Source of the DNA: Nocardioides piscis
Lineage (GTDB): Bacteria; Actinomycetota; Actinomycetes; Propionibacteriales; Nocardioidaceae
Assembly: GCF_011300215.1 (NCBI RefSeq)
Contig: NZ_CP049866.1
Location: 1,674,001 to 1,738,000, forward strand
Direction: 5' to 3'
DNA: 64,000 bases
Shown here: in pieces, positions 49,313 to 58,471 of the stretch
Layout: each line of letters begins with the position of its first letter
Position numbering within the stretch: the stretch's first letter is position 1
The notes under the pieces: model-generated
Databases searched by the model: none
Seen by the model: the letters and a program-made list of their open reading frames with translations, nothing else
What the model was told of the DNA's origin: nothing
Made by a program: the position numbers and the translations under genes

Positions 49313-51233
49313 ATGCGCGCTCGTCCCTTCCTGGTCCTCGCGGTCTCGGCGGTCCTCCTGACCGCTGCCGGCCCGGTGCCGGCACCAACGGATCCTGGTC
49401 GACCCGGTGATCCGATCGTCCACCACGGCAAGCACAGCGATCCTGCCGCGGGCCTCGCCCTCAGCGGCGATGTCGCGGAGAGGTTCCGGCTGCCCGCGGA
49501 CATGCGTCTGCAGCACACCTCGACTTACGCCGACGGGCGCACCTCGTCGCGCTACCAGCAGGTGCAATCCGGCGCGTCGGTGCTGGGCGGCCAGGTCACC
49601 ATCATCCGGTCGGTCGCCGGGGCCCAGCTCAACGTCATCGGCAGTCGTTTCGGAGATGTCACACCGTCCAACTCCGTCCGGATCTCCAAGGCCGACGCCC
49701 GCCGGATCGTCGCCCTCAAGATCGGCGACCGCGGCCGGTGGCACCAGGAGTTGCGGCTCGATCCCGGCAGCCGGTCGTTCTTCTACGAGGTGCGCAGCGC
49801 CCGGCACGGCAGCGCCCCCGTTCGGTGGGTCGATGCCGCCAGCGGGGAGATCACCCGGTCTCTCGATCTCCGGCGCGACGGCGAGGGCATCGGCGTCAAG
49901 GGCGACGACAAGCAGGTCGCGACCACCAGGGCAGGCAAGAACCTCTATCTGCTGCGCAGTCCCGATGGTCGGCAGGCGACGTACGACGACCAGAACCTGC
50001 GCCGCGACCGCGGCGCCGTGCTGATGACCGACTCCAACGACAAGTGGAACCTGCCGGCGAACTGGCTGAGCCCGGACCAGCGCCCGGGAGTCGACGCGCA
50101 CTACTACGCGGGTGTCGTGGACCGCTTCTATCGCGACGAGTTCAACCGCGACAGCCTCGACGACGCCGGCGTCCCGCTCGAGTCGCACGTCCATGTCGAT
50201 GGGGAGCTCTGCAACGCCTACTGGGACGGGTCGGCCGCATCCTTCGGTGACGGATATTCCGCGAAGTTCGCGAAGCAGGCCGGACGCACGTGCCGCCCGA
50301 TCCCCGGTGCCCTCGACGTCGTCGCCCACGAGTTCACCCATGGGATCACCCAGTACACCTCCGAGCTGTTCGCCGGTCCAGAGTCCGTGTCGCTGAACGA
50401 AGGGTTTCAGTGACGTGATGGCCGCCTCGATCGAGTTCTATGCGGGCGCAGAAGGTCTCGATCCGGCCGCGCCAGCCGACTGGTTGTTCGGTGAGGACGC
50501 GGTGGACGTCTCGAGCAGCACGCCGGGCTTCCGCAGCCTCGCCGACCCGCGGGTCGAGGGCGGGCTCGACCACTACAGCGAGCTGTCCACCACGACGGCC
50601 CCGCACCTGCGCGGCGGCATTGCCGGGCACGCCTTCTACCTAGCCGCCCAGGGCGGGTCCAACGCCGGGTGTACGGCGACGTCCACCCGGCCGGCGACCC
50701 ACTCCCTGGACTGCGACGTCGACGTCCCCCGGGTCGGTCAGACTCGCGCGACTCAGATCTTCTACGAGGGCTTCACCAGCCTCGTCGAGACGGCCAACTT
50801 CTGCGACGCGCGCAACGCCACCGTCGCAGTTGCCGGAGCGGACTCCGATGCGGTCAGTGCGGCGTGGCAGGCCGTCGGGGTGGCCCAGGATTGTGCGCCG
50901 GGACCGCCGCCCACGCCGCCGTGTGAGTTCCCGGACGTGGCTGTGCCCTTCGAGTCCTCCCACCCGTATGCCGACGACACCGAGTGCATCTGGACCCATG
51001 ACAACGGGACGCCGGGCTTCGCCTTCCACTTCAGCCTGCTCGATGTCGAGCATGGCTACGACTTCGTCTACGTGCTGGACGCAGACGGCAACGTCCTGAG
51101 CGGCTACACCGGGAACTTCGGCCCGGACGCGCCGCTGACCTGCATCCCGACGTCGGTCGGCTCGGTCGTGCTGGTCTCTGACGCATTCGTCACCGCCGCT
51201 GGGTTTGTGGTGGACAGCGTGACGCCCTGCTGA
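49313..51233 (+). CDS. Secreted M4 (thermolysin-like) metallopeptidase with CUB domain (frameshifted)
   Basis: A secreted zinc protease: Sec signal (1-22), an FTP/PepSY-like propeptide (about 40-190), then the M4 catalytic domain with HEFTH at 339-343 and the third ligand Glu in LNEGF near 363. The frame stops right after NEGFQ because the T run 50405-50407 has one base too many. Removing it restores NEGFSDVMAASIEFY and continues to 51233, for about 639 residues. The final 100 residues (from CEFPDVAVPF to the end) are Cys-paired and look like a CUB domain for substrate or surface binding. Confidence 0.85.
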
Positions 51234-51291
51234 GACCTCAGAGCGACGTTCGCGGTGGGCCGGAGCCAGGGGTCGTCCATCGGCGACGACA

Positions 51292-51297
51292 TACGAT
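51292..51297 (+). promoter_or_regulatory. -10 element TACGAT for the Gly-rich protein gene
   Basis: TACGAT, six bases, then ATG 51304. Confidence 0.6.
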
Positions 51298-51303
51298 CTC
51301 GTC

Positions 51304-52098
51304 ATGGAGTTGATCCTGCTGTTGGTGGTCCTGGGCGCCCTGGCGGCGGTCGTCGTGGTCCAGGCGCGTCGCAGCAAGCAGCGGGAGCTGCAGCGCCGCG
51401 AGGACGAGCTCGCTCCGGTTCGGAAGTTGGCCTTCGAGGACACCACCGCATTCGGTGTCGACCTCCAGGAGCTCGACCTGGAGATGAGCGGTCACGAGCT
51501 GGACGCCGGCGCGAACTCCGACTACCAGCGTGCGCTCGACGCCTACGAGTCGGCCAAGGCCGCCGGCGACTCCATCACCCAGCCGGAGGACATCCGGCAC
51601 ATCACCTCGATCGTCGAGGACGGTCGCTACGCCATTGCGTGCGTGCGTGCTCGGGTCGAAGGGAGGCCATTGCCCATCAGGAGGCCGCCTTGCTTCTTCG
51701 ACCCGCGCCACGGGCCCTCCGTCGCGGACGTTTCCTACGTACCGCCGGACGGCGTCGAGCGTGACGTGCCCGCGTGCGCCCTCGACGTGGAGCGCGTGAA
51801 TGCGGGTGCCGAGCCGGACGTCCGCAAGGTGATGGTCGGCGCGCAGCGCGTCCCCTACTGGCAGGGCGGTCGCGCCTACGAGCCGTACGCCATGGGCTAC
51901 TTCGGCGCCTTCGGACCGATGACGTGGATGTTCATGGGCGGGATGATGTTCGGCGACCTCGGTGGCGGCTACGACGGTGGTGGCGACGACCGGGGCGGTG
52001 CTGATGATGGGGGTGGCGACGGAGGCGACGGGGGAGGCTTCGACGGCGGCGGGGACGGAGGGGGCTTCGACGGCGGCGGATTCGACATGGGCTTCTGA
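51304..52098 (+). CDS. Membrane-anchored protein with Gly/Asp-rich tail
   Basis: A 264-residue protein with one N-terminal helix (2-19), a basic stop-transfer patch (RRSKQRELQRRED), a soluble domain of about 150 residues and a hydrophobic patch MTWMFMGGMMFGD near 203-215. The last 50 residues are Gly/Asp/Phe repeats of the form GGGFDGGGDGG, similar in composition to phase-separating or surface-adhesive tails. No enzyme motif is recognised. The 180 bases downstream hold only an operator-like palindrome. Confidence 0.68.
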   Translation: MELILLLVVLGALAAVVVVQARRSKQRELQRREDELAPVRKLAFEDTTAFGVDLQELDLEMSGHELDAGANSDYQRALDAYESAKAAGDSITQPEDIRHITSIVEDGRYAIACVRARVEGRPLPIRRPPCFFDPRHGPSVADVSYVPPDGVERDVPACALDVERVNAGAEPDVRKVMVGAQRVPYWQGGRAYEPYAMGYFGAFGPMTWMFMGGMMFGDLGGGYDGGGDDRGGADDGGGDGGDGGGFDGGGDGGGFDGGGFDMGF

Positions 52099-52237
52099 GA
52101 TCAGAGGCCAGGTACCTCTTCACGACTCGAGTTAGTGGGTGGGGAGCTGGCCCGTCCACAAATGTGGGCGTCGTAGTCCTGTAGTCCCCTTGACTCCACC
52201 CGGCCCTCTCGGCAACGGCGTTCTGGCAGCGCAGCGA

Positions 52238-52263
52238 ATTCGGTTGCCGCGCGGCAACCGAAT
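52238..52263. promoter_or_regulatory. 26-base perfect palindrome (candidate operator)
   Basis: ATTCGGTTGCCG, CG, CGGCAACCGAAT: twelve-base arms, fully complementary around a two-base centre. It ends three bases before a GACACT -10-like hexamer (52267-52272) and 15 bases before ATG 52279. It covers the spacer of the predicted promoter, which is ideal for repression. Confidence 0.6.
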
Positions 52264-52278
52264 GAAGACACTCGAACT

Positions 52279-53232
52279 ATGTCCGTCCTGCTCCCCGCCG
52301 GGTTCACCCTCGAGGCGGCCACGGGCACGCACGTGGCCGAGGCGTTCCGGCTTGTCGCGGCCGAGCAGACAGCTGCGTTCGGTTTCTGCCCGGACACAGA
52401 GGAAGACGTGCGCTCGATGCTCGAGCCGCCAGTGGCTGCAGCAAGCACTGAGTACCTGGTCCGCGACGCCGACGGAGAGGTGGTGCAGTGGTGGGGGGTG
52501 CTCCGCGACCCCGGAGATCCGATCACACACTCATGGGTCTCCACCCACCCACAGCTAGCAGACACCGATGCGGACGTGCTCGCGCGAGCTGGTTGGGCAC
52601 TGATGCTCGACTGGATCCGGGCCAGCCCGCCGGAGGGCGACGACGACATCCTGGTGCACTCCGGGTGCCCGGCCGGCAGCCTTCCCAGCCCGCGGCACCT
52701 AGCAGAAGCCGGGTTCACCCGAGAGCGCACCTTCTGGGAGATGCTTGGCCCGGTCACCGACGATGCCCGGACCGCTCCACAGGTGCCCGGGTTGGTCATC
52801 GAGGCGAGCCGGGACGTGGCTGCCATCCATGCGGTCTTGAACCAGGGATTTGTCGGTCACTACGGGTTCACGCCGACGACTCTCGAGGACTGGCTGTCCG
52901 TCGAGGAGACGATGGCGGGGTTCGACCCGAACCTGCGCTACCTCGCCACCATCGACGGGGAGCCTGCGGCCGCGATGCTGCTGTCTCGACGCGTCGAGAC
53001 CCAAGGGGCGATGTACGTAAGCGAACTCGCAACCCTCGAGCAGTTCCGACGCCGCGGTGTCGCGTCGGCGTTGCTCGCGCACGGCTTCGAGGTTGCGACC
53101 CGCGAAGGTCTTGGGCATCTGGCGCTGCATGTCGACAGCGAGAACGCCCACTCCGCGCCGGCGGTGTACCGGCGCGCAGGTCTAGAGGTGCGGACCGCGT
53201 TTTGGGCGTACGCCCGGACTCTGTCGCGTTAG
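52279..53232 (+). CDS. Tandem-domain GNAT acetyltransferase
   Basis: A 317-residue protein with two GNAT-like halves. The second half (about 170-317) has a full acetyl-CoA loop FRRRGVASALLAHGFEVA and the closing NAHSAPAVYRRAGLEV. The first half (1-160) keeps the fold but has a degenerate loop. Such double GNATs include mycothiol synthase MshD, but the motifs here are not specific enough to claim it. A perfect 26-base palindrome directly upstream suggests tight regulation, unlike a housekeeping role. Confidence 0.75.
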   Translation: MSVLLPAGFTLEAATGTHVAEAFRLVAAEQTAAFGFCPDTEEDVRSMLEPPVAAASTEYLVRDADGEVVQWWGVLRDPGDPITHSWVSTHPQLADTDADVLARAGWALMLDWIRASPPEGDDDILVHSGCPAGSLPSPRHLAEAGFTRERTFWEMLGPVTDDARTAPQVPGLVIEASRDVAAIHAVLNQGFVGHYGFTPTTLEDWLSVEETMAGFDPNLRYLATIDGEPAAAMLLSRRVETQGAMYVSELATLEQFRRRGVASALLAHGFEVATREGLGHLALHVDSENAHSAPAVYRRAGLEVRTAFWAYARTLSR

Positions 53233-53416
53233 CGGAACGCCCTGTTGCGTTCCTCGTCATGGATGGCGACCTCTTGTGCAAGTCGGCGGTCTGGAGGGCG
53301 CAAATTCTGGGCGAATCGGGGCGCCCGGTCACAGTCCCGTCCAAGCCCTGATCGCTTGTCCACAGGCCCCCAGTTGGGAGGTCTGCACTGTCGGTAGCTG
53401 GTGCTTGAGTGGTCCC

Positions 53417-54802
53417 ATGACCACAGCCACCGCACTCGAGGACATGGGCGAGGCCGAGCTCCTCGCTCATGCCGAGGCAGTGGCGCGTGCCCAGCGTCAG
53501 GCGGAGGTCGAGACGATCCGCATCGCCGTGCAGCACGCGGTCCTCAACAGCGTCGGCCGGCTCGATCCCGACGGGGCCGCACGACCGGGACGGGAGCAGG
53601 CGCGACGCTTCGGCGGTGCCGGAACACCCAAGGTCCTGGAGTTCGCGCCGGCCGTCCTCGGCGCGCGGCTCGGGGTGTCGACGGGTGCAGCCCACGCCCT
53701 GATGGCCGATGCCCTCGACATCGCTCACCGCCTGCCCCGCCTCTGGGGCCGCGTCGAGGCGCTCGAGGTCAAGGCCTCCTATGCGCGCTACGTCGCCCGC
53801 AGGACCCGCGATCTCGGTGCCGCTCAGGCGGCCCATGTCGACGCGCGAGTCCACGTCGCCGCGGACGGCCGGATCCCGTGGGCCCGGTTCGAGGCTCTCG
53901 TCGAGGGCGCCATCGCTGCGAGCGACCCCGAAGCCGCTGCCGAGCGCGAGCGCGAAGCGGCGACCAAGCAGCTCGCCCAGCCCACGCGCTCCACCGAGCA
54001 CGGCATGCGCGGCTTCTATGTCCGCGCGCCGCTGCACGTGATCGCGCGACTCGACGCCATCGTCAGCCACCTCGCCCGCATCCTCCTCGAGCTCGGCGAC
54101 ACCGACACCAACGATGAGCGCAGGGTCAAGGCCGTCCTGCTGCTCACCGACCCGCGGCGGGCCTGCGAGCTGCTGAGGCGCTACGCCGAATGGCGCGACC
54201 GGCCCGACGACCCGGCAGCGCCGGACGACGGCGACCGAGGCAGCGAGCCTGAGACACCCCGCAGCGGCGATCGCCCCGAGGTCGACTGGGACGCCCTGAT
54301 GCCGACGGTGACCCTCTTCCTCCACCTCTACGCCCAAGCAGTGGGCGACCAGGGCGAGCAGGTCGCCCGGATCGAGGGACACGGCCCCGTCACCACCACC
54401 TGGCTCCGCCATACTCTCGGCCCACACGCCAGGTTCACGATCCGCCCGGTCCTCGACCTCGAGGGACAGGCACCTGTCGACGCCTACGAGATCCCCGAGC
54501 GACATCGGCAGGCCGTGCATCTGATGACGCCGGCCGACACCTTCCCCTGGGGATCCAGCACCTCCCGCACCCAGCAGATCGACCACACCGTGCCCTACTC
54601 GCGCGGTGCGGCGCGGGCGGGCGCCGGGCAGTCGAGGGTCGGCAACTACGGTCCGATGACCACCTTCCACCACCGGGTCAAGACGCACGCGGGCTGGGAC
54701 GTCAGGCAGCCCTTCCCCGGGATCTATCTGTGGCGCGACCCTGTCGGCGCGACCTACCTCGTGGACAACACCGGCACCCGACGCATCGCCCAGGCCGCGT
54801 GA
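53417..54802 (+). CDS. DUF222 / HNH endonuclease (13E12-type) protein
   Basis: A 461-residue protein. The helical DUF222 domain (about 20-250) with LEVKASYARYVARRT is followed by an acidic spacer. An HNH-type nuclease motif lies at the C-terminus (QIDHTVPYSRGAA then GPMTTFHHRVKTH). The family equals the mycobacterial 13E12 repeat proteins, which are multicopy and linked to mobile DNA in actinobacteria. Start ATG 53417 is chosen because conservation begins with MTTATALEDMGEAELL. The preceding 184 bases hold no gene. Nuclease activity is inferred from the motif. Confidence 0.85.
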   Translation: MTTATALEDMGEAELLAHAEAVARAQRQAEVETIRIAVQHAVLNSVGRLDPDGAARPGREQARRFGGAGTPKVLEFAPAVLGARLGVSTGAAHALMADALDIAHRLPRLWGRVEALEVKASYARYVARRTRDLGAAQAAHVDARVHVAADGRIPWARFEALVEGAIAASDPEAAAEREREAATKQLAQPTRSTEHGMRGFYVRAPLHVIARLDAIVSHLARILLELGDTDTNDERRVKAVLLLTDPRRACELLRRYAEWRDRPDDPAAPDDGDRGSEPETPRSGDRPEVDWDALMPTVTLFLHLYAQAVGDQGEQVARIEGHGPVTTTWLRHTLGPHARFTIRPVLDLEGQAPVDAYEIPERHRQAVHLMTPADTFPWGSSTSRTQQIDHTVPYSRGAARAGAGQSRVGNYGPMTTFHHRVKTHAGWDVRQPFPGIYLWRDPVGATYLVDNTGTRRIAQAA

Positions 54803-54811
54803 CGGAGGGGG

Positions 54812-54817
54812 TAGCGT
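54812..54817 (+). promoter_or_regulatory. -10 element TAGCGT for the 92-residue protein gene
   Basis: TAGCGT, seven bases, then ATG 54825. Confidence 0.55.
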
Positions 54818-54824
54818 CGCAAAG

Positions 54825-55103
54825 ATGCCGGACGAGAAGACGACAGACGACATGGTGAGCGAGTCGGCCCTGCAGCTGTGGGCGGCCGCTCAGACCGACT
54901 TCGACCCCTTCGAGGTGGACCCCAGCGAGTGGGGTCCACACATCGTGCCGATCCGCGACGTCGACATCGCCACCGACACCGGCCTCGAGATCGAGGCCGT
55001 GCGCGAGTCGCTGCGACGCGACGCCGGGAGGAAGCTCGTGCTCGGCGAGGACGGCGGCAACCTCTCGGTCACCAGCATCGTCCCCGCCGACGAGCCGCTC
55101 TGA
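54825..55103 (+). CDS. Small hypothetical protein
   Basis: A 92-residue acidic soluble protein (MPDEKTTDDMV...). It has a Trp pair (LWAAAQ, SEWGPH) and a short C-terminal strand-rich segment (RKLVLGEDGGNLSVTS) that could be part of a winged-helix-like or repair-associated small domain. No family is named. It has its own -10 box and converges on the acyl-CoA dehydrogenase gene with only 16 bases between stops. It is a real gene by codon bias and promoter, not a named function. Confidence 0.55.
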   Translation: MPDEKTTDDMVSESALQLWAAAQTDFDPFEVDPSEWGPHIVPIRDVDIATDTGLEIEAVRESLRRDAGRKLVLGEDGGNLSVTSIVPADEPL

Positions 55104-55119
55104 TCAGAGCCGGCAGGCC

Positions 55120-56268
55120 TCAGACTCCCAGCATTCGGCCGATGATCTCCTTCTGGATCTCGGTCGTCCCGCCATAGATCGTCTGGATGCGCGAGTCGGT
55201 GTAGGCCTTGGCGATCGGATATTCGTTCATGTAGCCGTAGCCGCCGTGCAGCTGCACCCCGGCGTTGACCGCCTTGAGCTGCAGCTCGGTCGTCCACCAC
55301 TTCGCCATCGACGCGAGCGACGTGTCGACCGTCCCGGCGTTGAGGCGCAGCACGCAGTCGTTGACGAAGACCCGGGCGATGTGGGCCTCGGTCGCCATCT
55401 CGGCGAGCAGGAACCTGTTGTGCTGGAACTTCCCGATCGGCTTGCCGAACGCCTCGCGGGTCTTGGCATAGTCCAGGCAGATGTCCAGCACGTGCTCGAT
55501 CGCGGCCACCGCGATGCAGGCGATGGAGATGCGTTCCTGCGGCAGGTTCTCCATCAGCGAGATGAAGCCGGACCCCTCGGCGCCCAGCAAGTTGGTCTTC
55601 GGCACCCGCACGTCGGTGAACGACAGCTCGGCCGTGTCCTGGGCGTGCATCCCCATCTTGTCGAGGTTGCGACCGCGCTCGAAGCCCTCCATCCCGCGTT
55701 CGACGACGAGCAGCGAGATGCCCTGGTGACCCGCGTCCGGGTCGGTGCGGGCCACGACGACGACGAGGTCGGAGAGGATCCCGTTGCTGATGAAGGTCTT
55801 CGACCCGTTCAGCACGTAGTGGTCGCCGGCGTCGACGGCGGTGGTCCGGATCCCCTGCAGGTCCGAGCCGGCTCCCGGCTCGGTCATCGCGATCGCCGAG
55901 ATCAGCTCGCCGGAGACGAGGCCGGGCAGCCAGCGCTGCTTCTGCTCCGGCGTCCCGAGGGAGGAGATGTAGGGAACGATGATGTCGGTGTGCACCGCGA
56001 AGCCCGGCCCGGAGGCACCGGCGCGGGTGGCCTCCTCGGCGAGGACCATGTTGTAGCGGAAGTCCTTGATCCCCGGACCGCCGAACTCCTCCTCGACGTC
56101 GAAGCAGAGCAGCCCCGCCTCGCCGGCTGCGAGCCACACGTCGCGTGACACGACCCCGTCGGCCTCCCACTGCGCGTGGAACGGCGTGACGGAGCGCTCG
56201 AAGAAGGCCCTCGCGGTCTTGCGGAAGTCCTCGTGCTCCTGCTCGAGGACGGAGGGGCGTTCAGGCAT
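55120..56268 (-). CDS. Acyl-CoA dehydrogenase
   Basis: A 382-residue FAD flavoprotein that introduces the alpha-beta double bond in acyl-CoA. The family signature AMTEPGAGSDLQG is at 127-139 and the C-terminal FAD motif is GYMNEYPIAKAYTDSRIQTIYGGTTEIQ. The Glu of medium-chain enzymes at the YxGT position is absent (YGGT). The base is therefore likely E245 (PQERISIA), as in isovaleryl- and long-chain-type enzymes. The chain-length preference is unknown. It is transcribed alone, leftward, possibly with the divergent membrane gene sharing promoter DNA. Confidence 0.92.
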   Translation of the reverse strand: MPERPSVLEQEHEDFRKTARAFFERSVTPFHAQWEADGVVSRDVWLAAGEAGLLCFDVEEEFGGPGIKDFRYNMVLAEEATRAGASGPGFAVHTDIIVPYISSLGTPEQKQRWLPGLVSGELISAIAMTEPGAGSDLQGIRTTAVDAGDHYVLNGSKTFISNGILSDLVVVVARTDPDAGHQGISLLVVERGMEGFERGRNLDKMGMHAQDTAELSFTDVRVPKTNLLGAEGSGFISLMENLPQERISIACIAVAAIEHVLDICLDYAKTREAFGKPIGKFQHNRFLLAEMATEAHIARVFVNDCVLRLNAGTVDTSLASMAKWWTTELQLKAVNAGVQLHGGYGYMNEYPIAKAYTDSRIQTIYGGTTEIQKEIIGRMLGV

Positions 56269-56335
56269 CAGTTCTCCTTGTATGGCGGACAGGGACCCTG
56301 CCCGCCGGGGTGAGGCGACGCCGGGGCGGCGTGCC

Positions 56336-56341
56336 TAGGTT
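56336..56341 (+). promoter_or_regulatory. -10 element TAGGTT for the 173-residue membrane protein gene
   Basis: TAGGTT, six bases, then ATG 56348. Confidence 0.6.
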
Positions 56342-56347
56342 GGCGAC

Positions 56348-56869
56348 ATGACTCTGCGCAGCACGACCGTCCGTGCCACCCACCTCGTGACCAACGCAGC
56401 GTGGTTCGGAGGTTCGCTGATGGGCGCGGTCGGGCTCAACCCGGCCGCCCGTCGACCCGACACCGAGCGCGAGCGCGTCGAGGTGTCCGGGACCGGGTGG
56501 GAGCGCTGGGGTCCGGTGCAGGGTGGCGCGATCGCGCTGCACCTGTTGACCGGGCTCGCGATCGTCGCCGACAACAAGAACCGGGTGGTGGCGCACCCAC
56601 CGACGGCCGCAGCGGTGGTCGCCAAGACCGCGCTGACCGCGGCCGCCGTCGCGTCCACCGCAGCGGCCTATGTCCACGGCCAACGACTCGGCAAGGCGTC
56701 CGGTGAGGGCGGTCACCCGCGTGATCCCGAGGCCGCCGAGCGGGCGCGCCGGAAGCTGGCGTGGCTGCAGTGGACCACTCCGGCGCTCACGGGTTCCCTG
56801 CTGGTGCTCGACGCGCAGCTCGGTGAGCAGCAGCGCGGGCTCGCCGGCCTGCTCGACCGGCGCTGGTGA
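56348..56869 (+). CDS. Small membrane protein, unknown function
   Basis: A 173-residue protein with four likely helices (about 10-30, 57-75, 84-108, 140-158) and short loops. The start MTLRSTTVRATHLVTNAAWFGGSLMGAVG resembles uncharacterised actinobacterial inner membrane proteins. No motif. The last 83 bases overlap the convergent gene at 56787-57542, so both ends need care; each frame nonetheless has good codon bias up to the overlap. Confidence 0.6.
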   Translation: MTLRSTTVRATHLVTNAAWFGGSLMGAVGLNPAARRPDTERERVEVSGTGWERWGPVQGGAIALHLLTGLAIVADNKNRVVAHPPTAAAVVAKTALTAAAVASTAAAYVHGQRLGKASGEGGHPRDPEAAERARRKLAWLQWTTPALTGSLLVLDAQLGEQQRGLAGLLDRRW

Positions 56870-57542
56870 CGGCCCGGGCGGCGACATAGGCCGGCTCCCG
56901 CAGGGCGGTCACGACGGCATATTGCTCGAGCCCGGCCAGCTTGTTGGTGATCGGGTCGAAGCGCTCGGTGGTGTCGTCGGCAGACCACTCGACCTCCAGA
57001 CGGCCCAGCAGCTCCCATGGTCCTGCGGCGTGAGCGACATGGAGCGTGTAGGCCGACGGCGGCAGCTCGCCGGCTGCCTCCTCGTCGGGCACGAGCATGA
57101 ACGTCACGGCCCGGTCGGCGGCGCGAACCGGCAGCAGGGTGGTCAGCCGACCGAAGCGTCCCGGACCGCTCGGGACGAGCAGGTAGCGCGACCAGGCTCC
57201 GGAGCCGGTGCCCGCGAACAGCAGGTCTGCGGCGCCGCCGTCCTCGGCGCCGTCGGGGAAGCGCAGCGCCATACCCTCGATGTCGCCCCAGCCGCGCGGG
57301 AGCCCCATCGCGCGTGACCACCGCGCCTCCACCGGCCGCCCGCCGGAGCGCGCCAGCACGTCGACGCCGAGGTCGGGGGCGGGATCGGTCACGCTCAACA
57401 TCCCGACGGCGTGGTGACCGACCGGGTGCAGGGGCTTGTCGCGTCGCACGAGCCCGGCGACCAGGGCCGCGGCCCCGAGAGCGGCTCCCGGCAGCGCCCC
57501 GGCGACAAGGCCCGACAGGTGCGATGCAGGTCGGTTGCTCAT
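56787..57542 (-). CDS. Conserved hypothetical protein
   Basis: A 251-residue protein with one N-terminal hydrophobic stretch (10-30) and a soluble region (PARWSRAMGLPRGWGDIEGMALRF style blocks) typical of actinobacterial proteins sometimes labelled phosphodiesterase without evidence. No catalytic residues are identifiable. The ATG overlaps the stop of the upstream MpaB-type gene (ATGA), so it is expressed with the oxygenase. The Ala/Arg-rich C-terminus overlaps the convergent membrane gene and may be shorter in reality. Confidence 0.55.
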   Translation of the reverse strand: MSNRPASHLSGLVAGALPGAALGAAALVAGLVRRDKPLHPVGHHAVGMLSVTDPAPDLGVDVLARSGGRPVEARWSRAMGLPRGWGDIEGMALRFPDGAEDGGAADLLFAGTGSGAWSRYLLVPSGPGRFGRLTTLLPVRAADRAVTFMLVPDEEAAGELPPSAYTLHVAHAAGPWELLGRLEVEWSADDTTERFDPITNKLAGLEQYAVVTALREPAYVAARAVTSAGRAGRRARAAAHRAARRAPAGNP

Positions 57543-58471
57543 GCGACTCCTCCAGAGGCCCTGCGACCTGACTGGTCGTTGAGCTCCTCCAGCATCGAGA
57601 GCGGTCCGAGCTGGGTCAACACGTGCCCACCCGGATAGGTCGTGGCCCGGTGGCGATAGGGCGTGGTGCGGGGTGGCGCGAAGCGGAGCGCCAACGCCCG
57701 CAGCCGCAGCCCCCGGCGCACCCCCCGCACGAGCCAGGCCGGCTGGGCGGGAAGCCCGAGCGCATGACGCAGCTGCTCGTCCATCAGGGCGATCGTGATC
57801 CGGCGCACGAAGGGACGCAACGGCAGCGGCGCGACCGCCCGGGCGATGCTGATCGTCGCCTCTGCCAGGGCGGTGTTGGCCGGGTCGGGCGCGAAGTGCT
57901 CGGTCTCGTAGTCGACCAGCAGCTCGAGATATCCGGCGTATGTCGATGGCAGCCCCTTGATCCCCATCAGCTCGCCGAACCGGGTGGTGACCCGGGCGAT
58001 CGCCACCAGCTCGTGGGGGTCGAGCTGTCGCCAGCCGAACTCGGAGATCCAGCGCACCGGGCCGACGATCGTGGTGGCCAGGACATAGGCGAACTCGTCG
58101 TCGGGGATGTCGTAGTGGCCGTGGATCCGGTTGAGCCGCCGCACGGCTGCGTGCGAGCGAGGCGAGTCGATGCCCTCGATCGTCGACTCCTCGCCGATCA
58201 GGACGGTGTCGTCGTAGCGCTTGATGCCGTCGTGCTCGAACTCGCCCGTCTCGTGCAGCAGCCGGGAGATCGAGGGGATGCCGTAGTCGCGCAGGAAGGC
58301 GATCCCGGTCCCCTGGACGAAGTCCCAGGGGAAGTCGTGGCGCGAGGTGAGCGCCAGGATCTCGTCGTGGTCGACGTCGGGGTCGAGGAGTCGGATGCGA
58401 CGCAGGTTGTCGTAGCGCTGGGGGTGGGCCAGCCGCTGCGCGATGCGCTGTCGCAGTCTCAGGACACCCAC
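57539..58471 (-). CDS. MpaB-family oxygenase (DUF2236)
   Basis: A protein of about 310 residues starting near GTG 58471 inside the end of the LLM gene. It contains the DUF2236/MpaB signature: FPWDFVQGTGIAFLRDYGIP near the N-terminus, then RLNRIHGHYDIPDDEFAYVL and GWRQLDPHELVAIARV, with conserved histidines that would ligate a heme b. The family includes the oxygenase linked to mycophenolic acid synthesis and latex-clearing proteins. The substrate is unknown. No clear ribosome site; coupling to the LLM gene is by overlap. It sits in the operon LLM - oxygenase - hypothetical. Confidence 0.75.
   Translation of the reverse strand: MGVLRLRQRIAQRLAHPQRYDNLRRIRLLDPDVDHDEILALTSRHDFPWDFVQGTGIAFLRDYGIPSISRLLHETGEFEHDGIKRYDDTVLIGEESTIEGIDSPRSHAAVRRLNRIHGHYDIPDDEFAYVLATTIVGPVRWISEFGWRQLDPHELVAIARVTTRFGELMGIKGLPSTYAGYLELLVDYETEHFAPDPANTALAEATISIARAVAPLPLRPFVRRITIALMDEQLRHALGLPAQPAWLVRGVRRGLRLRALALRFAPPRTTPYRHRATTYPGGHVLTQLGPLSMLEELNDQSGRRASGGVA

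Noticed and set aside
52279..53232. Tandem GNAT as mycothiol synthase MshD
   Set aside because: MshD also has two GNAT halves, but no MshD-specific motif could be recognised and the operator-like palindrome argues against a constitutive biosynthetic gene.
53417..54802. DUF222/HNH gene as evidence of a complete mobile element
   Set aside because: No integrase, terminal repeats or target duplications are seen around it. The family is often found as isolated chromosomal copies.
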